From Algoriphagus sp. (GTDB lineage: Bacteria; Bacteroidota; Bacteroidia; Cytophagales; Cyclobacteriaceae): 55,372 bases of DNA. A model generated the notes under the pieces. The model ran no database searches. It saw only the letters and a program-made list of their open reading frames with translations, and had not been told where the DNA came from. The stretch's first letter is position 1. Every line of letters starts with the position of its first letter. Location of the stretch: positions 1 to 55,372 of the forward strand of contig JAGXQZ010000025.1 in assembly GCA_018336015.1 (NCBI GenBank), written 5' to 3'. The translations under genes were made by a program, and so were the position numbers. Positions 1 to 8,481 of this stretch are shown piece by piece.

Positions 1-1112
1 CTGACATCTGTCAAAAACGCTTCTTGCAAAACCTCCTGAGCTCCGACCACATCTCCGGAGATTTGGCATTGGTTGAGCTTCTCCCTGTTCACCAAGAGTG
101 CTTTGGCATAAGCCTGAGAAATGGCTTCTAGCGCCTGAATCAGGTCCTCAAGTGGGTCTTTGGTGTTGTGACTCGCATCGATCATCCAAGAAATGGAATC
201 CCAAGCTTGCGCCCCTTCGGCCGAGCCGCCGATCAGTTCGCAAAAGATCAAAAACAACTGGTATGGCTTCACACTACCAGTACTTAAGTCATCATCGCCG
301 TATTTGCTGTCGTTGAAGTGGAAGCCGGCGAGCAGATTCTGATGCATGAGAGTCGCCACTATCTGCTCAATATTAGTATTGGGTAAGTGATGACCCAAAT
401 CTACCAGCACCTTAGCTCGATCTCCCAACTGTCGGCAGATCAGCGCCGAAGTCCCCCAATCCGGAATGACTGTGTGGTAAAAATTCGGTTCGTAAGGCTT
501 GTATTCTAACAGCAACTTCCAGTCTGCCGGCATACCCCCATATATCTCTTTCAGCGAATCTGTAGTCCATTGCAACGCTTTTCGGATATGGGCCTGCCCC
601 GGAAAGTTACTTCCATCTGCCAGCCACACGGTCAATCCTTTGCTTCCCAAGCTTTTGCCTATCTCAATCACCTGAAGGTTATGCTCCACTGCTTGAGCAC
701 GGACGGCTGCATCCGAATTGCTGAGCGAACCCATCTTATACGAAAGCGGCTGCCCGTAATCCTGAAAGGTATTGCTATTCATCGCGTCAAAGCCAATCCC
801 GAGACTAGCTGCTTTTTGCTTTACTGCTTGAGCATCTTGGGGGATATCCCAAGGAATATGGAGTGATACGGCATCCGTTCGCTTGGTCAGCTTGGCTAAA
901 AGCCCAATATCCTCCAGCTTTTCTTCCAAATTTCTGGGTTCGCCCCCGATCGAAAACCTCCCAAAACGGGTTCCTCCAGCTCCAAGCGCCCAACTCGGCA
1001 CTGCAATCTGAAATGAAGAAATCCAGGAGACTAGCTCAGCTGGATTTATTCCTTTTGCGTCAAGCTGTTCGGAAAGCAAGGAAAATGATCGTGCGTGAAA
1101 GTCGGTATTCAT
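1..1112 (-). CDS. rhaI: L-rhamnose isomerase, RhaI type (3' end cut by window edge)
   Basis: It interconverts L-rhamnose and L-rhamnulose, the first step of rhamnose catabolism, as a cytosolic metal-dependent TIM barrel. The frame is open from the ATG at 1112 to the window edge, giving about 370 residues of a family that usually has about 420-430. The segment WLADGSNFPGQ (residues 163-173) is typical of the Pseudomonas stutzeri-type enzyme. Residues E203, D238, H241, H265, D273, D275 and D312 fall at a nearly constant offset (about 16) from the metal ligands I recall for that enzyme (E219, D254, H257, H281, D289, D291, D327), so the active site looks intact. It lies downstream of the permease and the small membrane protein on the same strand, after a 95-bp gap. 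The missing C-terminus is only the window boundary; no damage is visible. Confidence 0.92.
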   Translation of the reverse strand, partial: MNTDFHARSFSLLSEQLDAKGINPAELVSWISSFQIAVPSWALGAGGTRFGRFSIGGEPRNLEEKLEDIGLLAKLTKRTDAVSLHIPWDIPQDAQAVKQKAASLGIGFDAMNSNTFQDYGQPLSYKMGSLSNSDAAVRAQAVEHNLQVIEIGKSLGSKGLTVWLADGSNFPGQAHIRKALQWTTDSLKEIYGGMPADWKLLLEYKPYEPNFYHTVIPDWGTSALICRQLGDRAKVLVDLGHHLPNTNIEQIVATLMHQNLLAGFHFNDSKYGDDDLSTGSVKPYQLFLIFCELIGGSAEGAQAWDSISWMIDASHNTKDPLEDLIQALEAISQAYAKALLVNREKLNQCQISGDVVGAQEVLQEAFLTDV

Positions 1113-1207
1113 AGGGTAAAGAAATGAGGTATTATTGGAAAATTAGATCCCGGCCAGAAATCATTGAAAATTGGTCATTGAATTTGATAATTGATCATTG
1201 AATTCGG
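1113..1207. repeat. Short direct repeats in the gap before rhaI
   Basis: Three copies of TCATTGAA lie at 1161-1168, 1175-1182 and 1195-1202. They run straight into a GTCTTC-rich simple repeat at about 1214-1240, which encodes the last residues of the neighbouring small protein. I see no terminator or clear promoter here. It looks like low-complexity intergenic sequence that has grown by duplication, but a role in mRNA processing between the permease and rhaI cannot be excluded. Confidence 0.5.
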
Positions 1208-1405
1208 TCAATTTTCTTCCGTCTTCGGTCTTCTGTCTTCCTTCTTATTGATCCAAAAAGGCGCAGTCACCATCCAAGCCAGCATCCCGATTCCCATCCA
1301 AAGCTTCATGGTGTCAAGGTCCATATTGCCTAGAAAGAAAAGCACAGGAGGAACAATTGACAACATTAATCCGATCACAGAAGCAATTTTCAACACACTT
1401 TTCAT
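1208..1405 (-). CDS. Small two-helix membrane protein of the rhamnose locus
   Basis: A 65-residue protein of unknown function. Two hydrophobic segments are visible, about residues 5-26 and 35-52, joined by a short loop (NMDLDTMK), and the tail is charged. Its ATG overlaps the stop codon of the permease gene by four bases (ATGA type), which implies translational coupling and supports it as a real gene. The tail (EDRRPKTEE) is encoded by a GAAGAC-type simple repeat, so the exact C-terminus may be recently evolved. Position suggests a small partner of the permease, but no family is recognised and this is inference. Confidence 0.7.
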   Translation of the reverse strand: MKSVLKIASVIGLMLSIVPPVLFFLGNMDLDTMKLWMGIGMLAWMVTAPFWINKKEDRRPKTEEN

Positions 1406-2808
1406 TTGGCAAGTGATTTAGTCAATGGGTATTTCATTTTAGATAAGGTTACAAAAATGGCTACGGCTACAAACCAGCCTGGGAGACCTAGAAAGAAAAT
1501 TTCAACTCCGTAAAACAGATTTAGACCAAGACAAAAGCCTAAGGTAAGCACCCAACTGAGCAAGGCTGGCAAGTTAAAATTTGACTTGGTGCTTAAAGCA
1601 GCTTCTGACCGAAAGCCCATTTTTTTCGCGAAGTAGAAATCCGCAAAAATGACGGCTCCCATCGGCATCAGCAGCAATCCATACAGTGCTACAAAATCCA
1701 GCAACTTCATGACCAATGCCGGAAAGCACGCCGCCAAACTCGTGATTCCGCCTACGATGGCGGTAATTTTCCAAGTGGGGACATTCGGGAAAATACCCTG
1801 TAGTGCCAATCCGGCTCGGTAAATCGTCGGATTGGCAGTAGTCCAGCCTGCGATAATCACACAAACCGCACCCGCAATCCCCAAGGTCTGATAGGCAATC
1901 TGCCCGGGTGCGAATTCTTGGGAACCAGTATTTGCCTGAAGAAAAACAGCATAGAGAATACCTGAAGCTATCCAAGCTACAAAGTGGCCCAAATACACAC
2001 CTGTAAATACAGCAAAACCCGAAGTCCAAGACTTGGCATACCTTAAAATAGTCAAGTCTGACATGCCAATGTGCATGGCCATGTTGCAAAACCAAGAAAA
2101 GAAGATGATGTGCCAGATCGTAAACCGAGACATACCGGGAAGAGGTACGCCATTCCAAATCACTTCCTGAGCCACGGAAATCAAACTCTCGACTGAACCT
2201 ACTCCCAACTGTGCCAAGCCAACAATCCCTGCCGCTATAAAAATCAAAATCATCCAAGGCGACATCACATTGGCAAATTTTGACACCTGATTATATCCTT
2301 GAATAGCTACCAACGTAATCACCGCTCCCATCACTAAGACTGTGATAATCCATCCGGGCGTACGGGGCAGCCAATCATTCAGCGTGGGCATTTCCAAATC
2401 AAAAGGAATCCCAACTGCGGTAGCAGAAACCGCAATCATCGACCCCGCCAAAAAACAAAACATCAAGGCATTGACCAGATTGTACCAACGTACCAGATTT
2501 TTTCCCGCTATCCGCTCCAATTGATAATAGAGCGTCATTCGCTTGGCTGTGGCAATCGGAGCAGTAATCAATCCCCAACTCATCACGGCAAGCAGATTAC
2601 CCATCAGTAAGCCAAGCACCAAGTCTATAGCTCCTACCCCATGTGCGACAAACAAAGGCCCAATCACAAATTCAGTACCTGCCGTATGCTCACCGGCATA
2701 CATCCCCAAGAAACTTTTATTTCCCTTCAGTTGGTCATCCGGTATAGGAGTTCGCTCAAACTCATTGGTCTGGGCGACCAGTTTCTTTACTAGTCCGATG
2801 CTGCTCAT
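1402..2808 (-). CDS. NCS1-type (purine/cytosine permease-like) transporter, candidate rhamnose importer
   Basis: A 468-residue polytopic inner-membrane protein with about 12 hydrophobic segments. The N-terminal pattern (FERTPIPDDQLKG, then glycine-rich helices around GEHTAGTEFVIGP) resembles the nucleobase:cation symporter-1 family, whose known substrates are cytosine, purines, hydantoins and vitamins. The genome context is entirely rhamnose catabolism: it is first in the minus-strand unit ending in rhaI and divergent from the aldolase gene, and no other sugar transporter is in the window. I infer import of rhamnose or a related compound. The family assignment is by overall pattern, so a different 12-helix family is possible. 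The ATG at 2808 is the only good start. Confidence 0.75.
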   Translation of the reverse strand: MSSIGLVKKLVAQTNEFERTPIPDDQLKGNKSFLGMYAGEHTAGTEFVIGPLFVAHGVGAIDLVLGLLMGNLLAVMSWGLITAPIATAKRMTLYYQLERIAGKNLVRWYNLVNALMFCFLAGSMIAVSATAVGIPFDLEMPTLNDWLPRTPGWIITVLVMGAVITLVAIQGYNQVSKFANVMSPWMILIFIAAGIVGLAQLGVGSVESLISVAQEVIWNGVPLPGMSRFTIWHIIFFSWFCNMAMHIGMSDLTILRYAKSWTSGFAVFTGVYLGHFVAWIASGILYAVFLQANTGSQEFAPGQIAYQTLGIAGAVCVIIAGWTTANPTIYRAGLALQGIFPNVPTWKITAIVGGITSLAACFPALVMKLLDFVALYGLLLMPMGAVIFADFYFAKKMGFRSEAALSTKSNFNLPALLSWVLTLGFCLGLNLFYGVEIFFLGLPGWFVAVAIFVTLSKMKYPLTKSLAK

Positions 2809-2947
2809 AGAATTTATTTTGGGTTGAATAAACTAAACAAACTGACCTGCCCTATCCTGCCCTGTCAGATGAATTTTTAAAGAGATAACACATATTCTTC
2901 TGGGAAAAGTGAATTGGAAAATAGACTTTAGCAGTACTTAGACATTT

Positions 2948-2969
2948 TGCCAAAAAAACCATTTTGGCA
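2948..2969. promoter_or_regulatory. Perfect inverted repeat, candidate operator of the rhamnose regulator
   Basis: TGCCAAAA (2948-2955), a 6-bp spacer and TTTTGGCA (2962-2969) form an exact 8-bp inverted repeat in the 264-bp divergent region between the permease and the aldolase/dehydrogenase gene. Arm length and symmetry suit a dimeric GntR or LacI-type regulator, and such a gene lies two genes away. No run of T follows, so it is not a typical terminator. The same gap also has a CCTGCCCT direct repeat (2846-2853, 2856-2863) flanked by CTGAC/GTCAG. I found no exact TAnnTTTG promoter in either direction. Confidence 0.5.
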
Positions 2970-3072
2970 GAAATAAAAAAATCAAACAAAAACCTATTCA
3001 CTCAAGACACTACAGGATACCGAATGCCATGTTTTAGTTGAAATTCATGGTATAACCAGTAGACCTGCACGT

Positions 3073-5193
3073 ATGAATACACCGATTATGAGTTTTAACT
3101 ATGTAAGCTACCTCTGGGATGAGGCCAAAGCGGCCACTTTGGAGGGTAATGAAGTCGACCTTTTAATCTATCGCTCCAACATACTCGGAGCAGATCTCAG
3201 AATCACCAATTACGGAGGAGGAAATACTTCCTGTAAAACCATTGAGTTGGATCCTCTGACCAAAGAGCCCGTCGAAGTGATGTGGATCAAAGGTTCAGGT
3301 GGTGATATCGGCACGATGACACGTTCGGGTTTGGCAGGGCTATACGTGGATAAATTACGGTCTCTAAAAGGAATCTACAGAGGAATTGAGTTTGAAGACG
3401 AAATGGTGGAACTGTTCAACCATTGCATTTATGACCTTGCTTCCAAGGCACCGTCTATCGACACGCCACTTCATGGATTTTTACCATTCAAACACATCGA
3501 CCACCTGCATCCTGATGCAGCGATTGCCATTGCGGCTTCAAAAGACGGAGAACAAATCACCAAAGACCTTTGGAAAGGATCCATCGCTTGGGTTCCGTGG
3601 CAGCGTCCAGGTTTTGACTTAGGCTTAAAGCTCAAGGAAGCTTTGGACAGCAATCCAGGAATCAGAGGCATCATGCTCGGCGGCCACGGACTCTTCACCT
3701 GGGGAGATACTGCCTATGAATGCTATATGAACAGCCTAGAGGTGATCGAAATGGCTTCTGCCTATTTGGCTGAAAACTATGGCAAGAAAAGACCGGTTTT
3801 TGGTGGTGAAAAAGTAAAATCACTAGACTCCCACCAAAGAAAAACTCAGGCTGCCAAACTTGCTCCGATCTTGAGAGGTCTTGCTTCCTCAGAGCGTCGC
3901 ATGGTGGGCACTTTCAATGATAGTGATACCGTCCTTCAATTCATCAATAGCCATGATTTGGGAAAATTGGCTCCGATGGGCACCTCCTGCCCTGACCATT
4001 TCCTTCGGACCAAAATCAGCCCTCTGGTCTTGGACTTGGCATCTGATGCAGATCTGAGCGATGTGAAGGGTTTGAAAGAAAAGATAGGTACCGCCTTCCA
4101 AGCCTATCGGGAGATGTATGCCGATTACTATCAAAAGCACAAGCATCACAATAGTCCTGCAATGCGGGACCCCAATCCGGTAGTGATCCTTTGGCCGGGA
4201 GTAGGCATGTTCAGCTACGCCAAAGACAAGCAAACTAGCCGTGTTGCTTCCGAATTTTACATCAATGCCATCAATGTGATGCGCGGTGCTGAGGCTGTAT
4301 CGGAATACGTTTCCCTACCGCTTCAGGAGGCTTTTGACATTGAATATTGGCTACTTGAGGAAGCAAAACTTTCCAGAATGCCAAAAGAAAAACCGCTTTC
4401 TAGGAAAATCGCCTTGATCACGGGCAGTGCCGGTGGGATAGGGAAAGGCATTGCGGATAAGTTTGCTCAAGAAGGAGCCTGTGTAGTCCTCACGGATATT
4501 GATCAGGAAAGACTCAATGGGGCAGTCGCCGAATTTGAAAAGAAATATGGAAAAGACGCTGTCCTAGGTGCAAGACTGGACGTGACCAATACCGAGAGCC
4601 TTGCCGAGGCCATCCAAGCTTCTTGTCTGAAATTCGGCGGAATTGATATCGTGGTCAACAATGCCGGCATCTCCATTTCGCGTGCTTTCGAGGATCATAG
4701 CCAAAACGATTGGGATCGCCTAAACGATATCCTGGTGATGGGACAATACCATGTATCCAAAGTGGGAGTTGACCTGATGCGTCAGCAAGGCCTTGGGGGA
4801 GATATTGTCAATGTGGTAAGCAAAAATGCACTGGTGGCTGGGCCGAAAAACGTGGCTTACGGTACCGCAAAAGCTGCTCAGCTACACATGTCAAGACTGA
4901 TGGCTGCCGAACTTGCCGAAGACAAGATCAGGGTAAACGTAGTCAATCCGGACGCTGTGATCGAAAACTCCAACATCTGGGAAGGTGGCTGGGCAGAAAA
5001 CCGTGCCAAAGCCTATGGCATTGATGTCAAGGATCTTCCTCAGTATTATGCAAACAGAACCCTTCTAAAAGAAAGTGTCAAAGTCAGCGACATCGCTGAT
5101 GCGGCTTTCGCCTTTGTGGGTGGACTTCTGACCAAATCCACCGGAAATATGCTCAATGTGGATGGCGGCCTGGCGGCAGCTTTCCCTCGGTAA
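3073..5193 (+). CDS. rhaEW: Bifunctional rhamnulose-1-phosphate aldolase / L-lactaldehyde dehydrogenase
   Basis: A 706-residue fusion. Residues about 1-420 are a class II aldolase domain with histidine-rich metal-site segments (PLHGFLPFKHIDHLHP, and GGHGLF with H205). Residues about 440-706 are a short-chain dehydrogenase: TGSAGGIG at 450-457, NNAG at 529-532, and Y596-x3-K600 as catalytic pair. Known RhaEW proteins cleave rhamnulose-1-phosphate to DHAP and L-lactaldehyde and oxidise the latter to L-lactate. The lactate-oxidising lutABC genes a few kilobases downstream fit that product. An in-frame ATG at 3088 is an alternative start. It heads the plus-strand unit and is followed after 52 bp by the regulator. 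Confidence 0.92.
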   Translation: MNTPIMSFNYVSYLWDEAKAATLEGNEVDLLIYRSNILGADLRITNYGGGNTSCKTIELDPLTKEPVEVMWIKGSGGDIGTMTRSGLAGLYVDKLRSLKGIYRGIEFEDEMVELFNHCIYDLASKAPSIDTPLHGFLPFKHIDHLHPDAAIAIAASKDGEQITKDLWKGSIAWVPWQRPGFDLGLKLKEALDSNPGIRGIMLGGHGLFTWGDTAYECYMNSLEVIEMASAYLAENYGKKRPVFGGEKVKSLDSHQRKTQAAKLAPILRGLASSERRMVGTFNDSDTVLQFINSHDLGKLAPMGTSCPDHFLRTKISPLVLDLASDADLSDVKGLKEKIGTAFQAYREMYADYYQKHKHHNSPAMRDPNPVVILWPGVGMFSYAKDKQTSRVASEFYINAINVMRGAEAVSEYVSLPLQEAFDIEYWLLEEAKLSRMPKEKPLSRKIALITGSAGGIGKGIADKFAQEGACVVLTDIDQERLNGAVAEFEKKYGKDAVLGARLDVTNTESLAEAIQASCLKFGGIDIVVNNAGISISRAFEDHSQNDWDRLNDILVMGQYHVSKVGVDLMRQQGLGGDIVNVVSKNALVAGPKNVAYGTAKAAQLHMSRLMAAELAEDKIRVNVVNPDAVIENSNIWEGGWAENRAKAYGIDVKDLPQYYANRTLLKESVKVSDIADAAFAFVGGLLTKSTGNMLNVDGGLAAAFPR

Positions 5194-5245
5194 ATACCGA
5201 TACCCTCTATTACCCTTAGCACTATACCCAACAACCCAGTAACCT

Positions 5246-6283
5246 ATGCTTCTTGACAAATCTGAAAAAATCGCCGTGGATTCACGCACGCCGAAGTACC
5301 TCCAGGTAGTCAATTTGATCTTGGAGGATATTGAAAAAGGAAAACTGAAAATCGGCGACAGAATACCCTCAATCAATGAGACCAGTTTTGACTTTTTATT
5401 ATCCCGTGACACCGTAGAGAAAGCCTACAACGAACTACGAGACCGTGGCATCATTTCTTCTGTACGAGGAAAAGGATTCTACATCTCCTCTACCAAAATG
5501 GAACACAAGGTGAAAGTCCTGCTGCTTTTCAACAAACTCAGCTCGTACAAAAAACTCATCTACTATTCCATTTTGGACACGCTAGGCCCTCAGGCTACGG
5601 TGGATCTGTACATTCATCATTACAACAGAAATCTCCTGGAAGACCTGCTGGAGCAAAACCTCGGAAATTACAATCAGTACGTACTTGCTCCACACTTCTT
5701 TGACCAAAGCGGACATCCCGAGACCGCTTATGACCTGATCAAAAGAATTCCAAAGGAAAAACTGCTGATCATCGACCGAGCGGTAAAAGGACATGAAAAT
5801 GAATTTCCGGGCGTCTATCAAGATTTTGCCAAAGACATTTTCGAGGTGCTGGAATCTGGAATTACGCACCTCAAAAAGTACCAGCGATTGATCTTGGTGT
5901 TTCCAAAAGGGGAACTCTATCCGGTGGAAATCATGGACGGATTCAAGCGGTTTTGCTTCTTCCATGATTTCAAAAATCTGATTGTGGATGGAGTTGATGA
6001 CGACGAGCCGCTGGACGCAGGTGACTGCTACATTGTATTGGCTGAGTCTGACTTGGTCAATCTGGTAAAAAAATCCCGAGAGCAGCTCCTTAAGCTAGGC
6101 AGAGAGGTCGGAGTTATTTCCTACAACGATACGCCCCTAAAGGAAATCCTTGCAGAAGGGATTACCACCATTTCGACAGATTTTGAGCACATGGGCAAAT
6201 CCATCGCTGAGCAAATCCTAGGAATCGAGGACCGAATCCCGATCAAAAATCCGTTCCGGATGACCCTCAGAAAGTCACTTTAA
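5246..6283 (+). CDS. GntR-family regulator with LacI-type sensing domain, probable rhamnose regulator
   Basis: A 345-residue transcription factor. Residues about 10-85 form the GntR winged helix (YLQVVNLILEDIEKGKLKIGDR, then PSINE and SRDTVEKAYNELRDRGII, ending in a GKGFYI wing). Residues about 90-345 resemble a periplasmic-binding-protein-like sugar sensor of the LacI/GalR kind, with IDRAV and the late GxxxISYNDTPLKEIL segment. It sits inside the rhamnose cluster, so control of the divergent promoter by a rhamnose intermediate is the simplest inference. The natural operator candidate is the repeat at 2948-2969. A rho-independent terminator follows 10 bases after its stop. Confidence 0.85.
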   Translation: MLLDKSEKIAVDSRTPKYLQVVNLILEDIEKGKLKIGDRIPSINETSFDFLLSRDTVEKAYNELRDRGIISSVRGKGFYISSTKMEHKVKVLLLFNKLSSYKKLIYYSILDTLGPQATVDLYIHHYNRNLLEDLLEQNLGNYNQYVLAPHFFDQSGHPETAYDLIKRIPKEKLLIIDRAVKGHENEFPGVYQDFAKDIFEVLESGITHLKKYQRLILVFPKGELYPVEIMDGFKRFCFFHDFKNLIVDGVDDDEPLDAGDCYIVLAESDLVNLVKKSREQLLKLGREVGVISYNDTPLKEILAEGITTISTDFEHMGKSIAEQILGIEDRIPIKNPFRMTLRKSL

Positions 6284-6292
6284 CCCAACCCA

Positions 6293-6329
6293 AAAAGAGA
6301 GTCCGGACCAAAAATTCTGACTCTCTTTT
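6293..6329 (+). terminator. Intrinsic terminator after the regulator gene
   Basis: An 11-bp perfect stem, AAAAGAGAGTC (6293-6303) with GACTCTCTTTT (6319-6329), and a 15-nt loop. The right arm ends in a T run. It lies between the regulator and the kinase, so the kinase/lut genes probably have their own promoter or depend on partial read-through. Confidence 0.75.
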
Positions 6330-6379
6330 CTTATCTATCCCTTTGGTAGTTGCCAGACACAGCCAATACTTTAATTCTC

Positions 6380-7708
6380 ATGTCCAGAATCCCTGTCACC
6401 GCCGTATTTGACATCGGTAAAACGAATAAAAAATTCTTCCTCTTTGATGAGGATCTCAAGGAAGTTTTCAATACCTACACGCGTTTTGACCCAATTCCGG
6501 ATGAGGACGGATTTGACAGTGAGGCAATTCTGCCGCTAAGGGACTGGATGATACAGACATTTCTGGATGCCTTGAATTCTGCCGAGTTTGAAATTAAAAA
6601 ACTCAATTTCTCAGGCCACGGGGCTTCTTTCGTCCATACTGATGGAAGTGGTGAACCCGTTACTCCTTTATATGATTACCTGAAGCCCTATCCAGAAGAG
6701 CTTTTGGAAAAGTTTTACCAGGAAAATGGTGGCAAGATGGCTTTCTGCCAACAAACCTCTTCTCCTCCGCTCGCCATGCTCAATTCAGGCTTGCAGATAT
6801 ATTTTTTGAAACATGCCAAACCTGAGTATTTCAAAAACGTGAAGTACTGCCTTCACCTGCCCCAATACCTAAGCTCGATCTTCACCGGACAGCTGGTCTC
6901 TGACTATACCAGTATCGGGTGTCATACGGGACTTTGGGATTTTGAGAAGATGGATTACCATGACTGGGTAAAAAAAGAAGGCATCGAACCGCTACTTCCA
7001 CCGATTCTTGCCGGCGATACACTCCTAAAGACAAAACCAGAACTCGGATCTATTCCTTGTGGAATCGGCGTCCATGATTCTTCAGGCGCACTTTTACCTT
7101 ACTTGGAGCAGGAAAAAGAACCTTTTGCCCTCCTCTCTACCGGCACTTGGGCGATCAGCATCAATCCGTTTAATAAAACCCCGCTCTCGGAATCTGAATT
7201 GACCAAGGACTGCCTACAATTCCTGAGCATTTCCGGCCAGCCAATCAAAATTTCCCGACTCTTCATCGGGGAAGAACATAAGTATCAAGTCGACGAAATG
7301 TATGCCCATTGGAATCTACCTCTTGGCACTTACAAGAAGATGAAGTTTGATCGAGCTGCTTTTGAAAAAGTCGGTTCATCAAGGCAAAAACGAATCGGAT
7401 TTCATTACCTCAAGCCGCAAGATTATGGGATTGAAAGAACAAGACAAACAGATTGGGCTGGTTTTACTGATTTTGAAGATGCCTACTATACCTTTATCCA
7501 TGAGCTGACCGATATCCAAGTAGCTTCCCTTCAGCTTGTCCTAGACGGTGCGCCAGTCCAAAGGATTTTTGTAGACGGTGGGTTCAACGCGAATTCTATC
7601 TTTTTGGAAATGCTTCGAATCAAGCTGCCTGATCATGAAATTATCCCCAGCGACTTCCCTAATGGTTCTGCTTTAGGCGCAGCCATGCTGGTAAATAAAA
7701 AGTCCTGA
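6380..7708 (+). CDS. rhaB: FGGY-family carbohydrate kinase, probable L-rhamnulokinase
   Basis: Phosphorylates a sugar with ATP; in this cluster the missing step is rhamnulose to rhamnulose-1-phosphate. The actin-fold phosphate-1 motif is DIGKTNKK (D11 on), the catalytic-base motif is GVHDSSG with D233, followed by STGTW and, near the C-terminus, VDGGFNANS. The length of 442 residues is normal for the family. I chose the ATG at 6380 because it begins MSRIPVTAVFDIG; a TTG at 6350 would add ten residues that fit no family start. Sequence differs from classical RhaB, so another ketose kinase activity is possible. The gene is followed after 14 bp by lutA. Confidence 0.83.
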   Translation: MSRIPVTAVFDIGKTNKKFFLFDEDLKEVFNTYTRFDPIPDEDGFDSEAILPLRDWMIQTFLDALNSAEFEIKKLNFSGHGASFVHTDGSGEPVTPLYDYLKPYPEELLEKFYQENGGKMAFCQQTSSPPLAMLNSGLQIYFLKHAKPEYFKNVKYCLHLPQYLSSIFTGQLVSDYTSIGCHTGLWDFEKMDYHDWVKKEGIEPLLPPILAGDTLLKTKPELGSIPCGIGVHDSSGALLPYLEQEKEPFALLSTGTWAISINPFNKTPLSESELTKDCLQFLSISGQPIKISRLFIGEEHKYQVDEMYAHWNLPLGTYKKMKFDRAAFEKVGSSRQKRIGFHYLKPQDYGIERTRQTDWAGFTDFEDAYYTFIHELTDIQVASLQLVLDGAPVQRIFVDGGFNANSIFLEMLRIKLPDHEIIPSDFPNGSALGAAMLVNKKS

Positions 7709-7722
7709 GTTATCTTACTGCT

Positions 7723-8481
7723 ATGAATTTGAACGCACTTCACGTCGGACTTTTTATTCCTTGTTATGTGGACCAGTTTTACCCCAAAGTGGGGGTTGCT
7801 ACGTTGGAACTGCTCGAAAAATTTGGCTGTCGGGTCAGCTATCCCTTGGGACAGACCTGCTGTGGACAGCCCATGGCCAATGCGGGCTATGAGCGGGACA
7901 CCGAGGGCACGGCTAGGCATTTCATCTCGCTCTTTAAGGATTTTGACTACATCGTCGCCCCTTCCGGCAGCTGTGTCTTGCATGTCAAAGAACATTTTCC
8001 AAAGCTTCGGGATTTAGAACAGGAGCAACGTGAAATCCACGACAAGATCTTTGAACTCACCGAGTTTTTGACCGATATCCTACAGGTAAAAGACATCAAA
8101 GGAAAATTTCCTCACAAAGTCGGCTACCATGCCTCCTGCCACGGGCAGCGGGGATTGCGGCTCGCCTCGAGTTCGGAGATGAACGGCACACCATTCAATA
8201 AGGCCAAAGGCCTTTTGGAAAACTTGGATGGACTGGAATGGATGACGCTCAACCGTACGGACGAATGCTGCGGTTTTGGAGGAACCTTTTCTGTCACAGA
8301 AGAGGCACTTTCCCTGAGAATGGGAAAAGACCGGCTCGACGACCACGAGCAGCATCAGGTCGAAATCCTCACGGGAGGGGACATGTCTTGCATCATGCAT
8401 CTCCAAGGAATTGCCAGCAGAGAGGGAAGAAAAGTGAAGTTTATGCATCTGGCAGAAATCCTAAACCAAGCCATCCAATGA
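7723..8481 (+). CDS. lutA: L-lactate dehydrogenase complex subunit LutA (LldE), CCG-domain Fe-S protein
   Basis: A 252-residue cytosolic (Fe-S)-binding oxidoreductase subunit. Two cysteine-rich CCG domains are visible: TCCGQPMANAGY (C46, C47) and ECCGFGGTFSV in the second half, with additional CYVD and HASCHGQRG segments that complete the clusters. LutABC oxidises L-lactate to pyruvate without a flavin LldD-type enzyme. Its stop codon overlaps the start of lutB (ATGA), so the three proteins are translationally coupled. Placement behind the rhamnose genes fits lactate being the end product of the aldolase/dehydrogenase. Confidence 0.9.
   Translation: MNLNALHVGLFIPCYVDQFYPKVGVATLELLEKFGCRVSYPLGQTCCGQPMANAGYERDTEGTARHFISLFKDFDYIVAPSGSCVLHVKEHFPKLRDLEQEQREIHDKIFELTEFLTDILQVKDIKGKFPHKVGYHASCHGQRGLRLASSSEMNGTPFNKAKGLLENLDGLEWMTLNRTDECCGFGGTFSVTEEALSLRMGKDRLDDHEQHQVEILTGGDMSCIMHLQGIASREGRKVKFMHLAEILNQAIQ

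Noticed and set aside
1574..2257. 227-codon frame overlapping the permease
   Set aside because: Same strand, other frame; composition (many C, F, R) is typical of a shadow, and the permease frame has the coherent helices.
8238..8477. Longer lutB start
   Set aside because: Would overlap lutA by 80 codons and add residues with no LUD similarity; the ATGA overlap at 8478 fits better.
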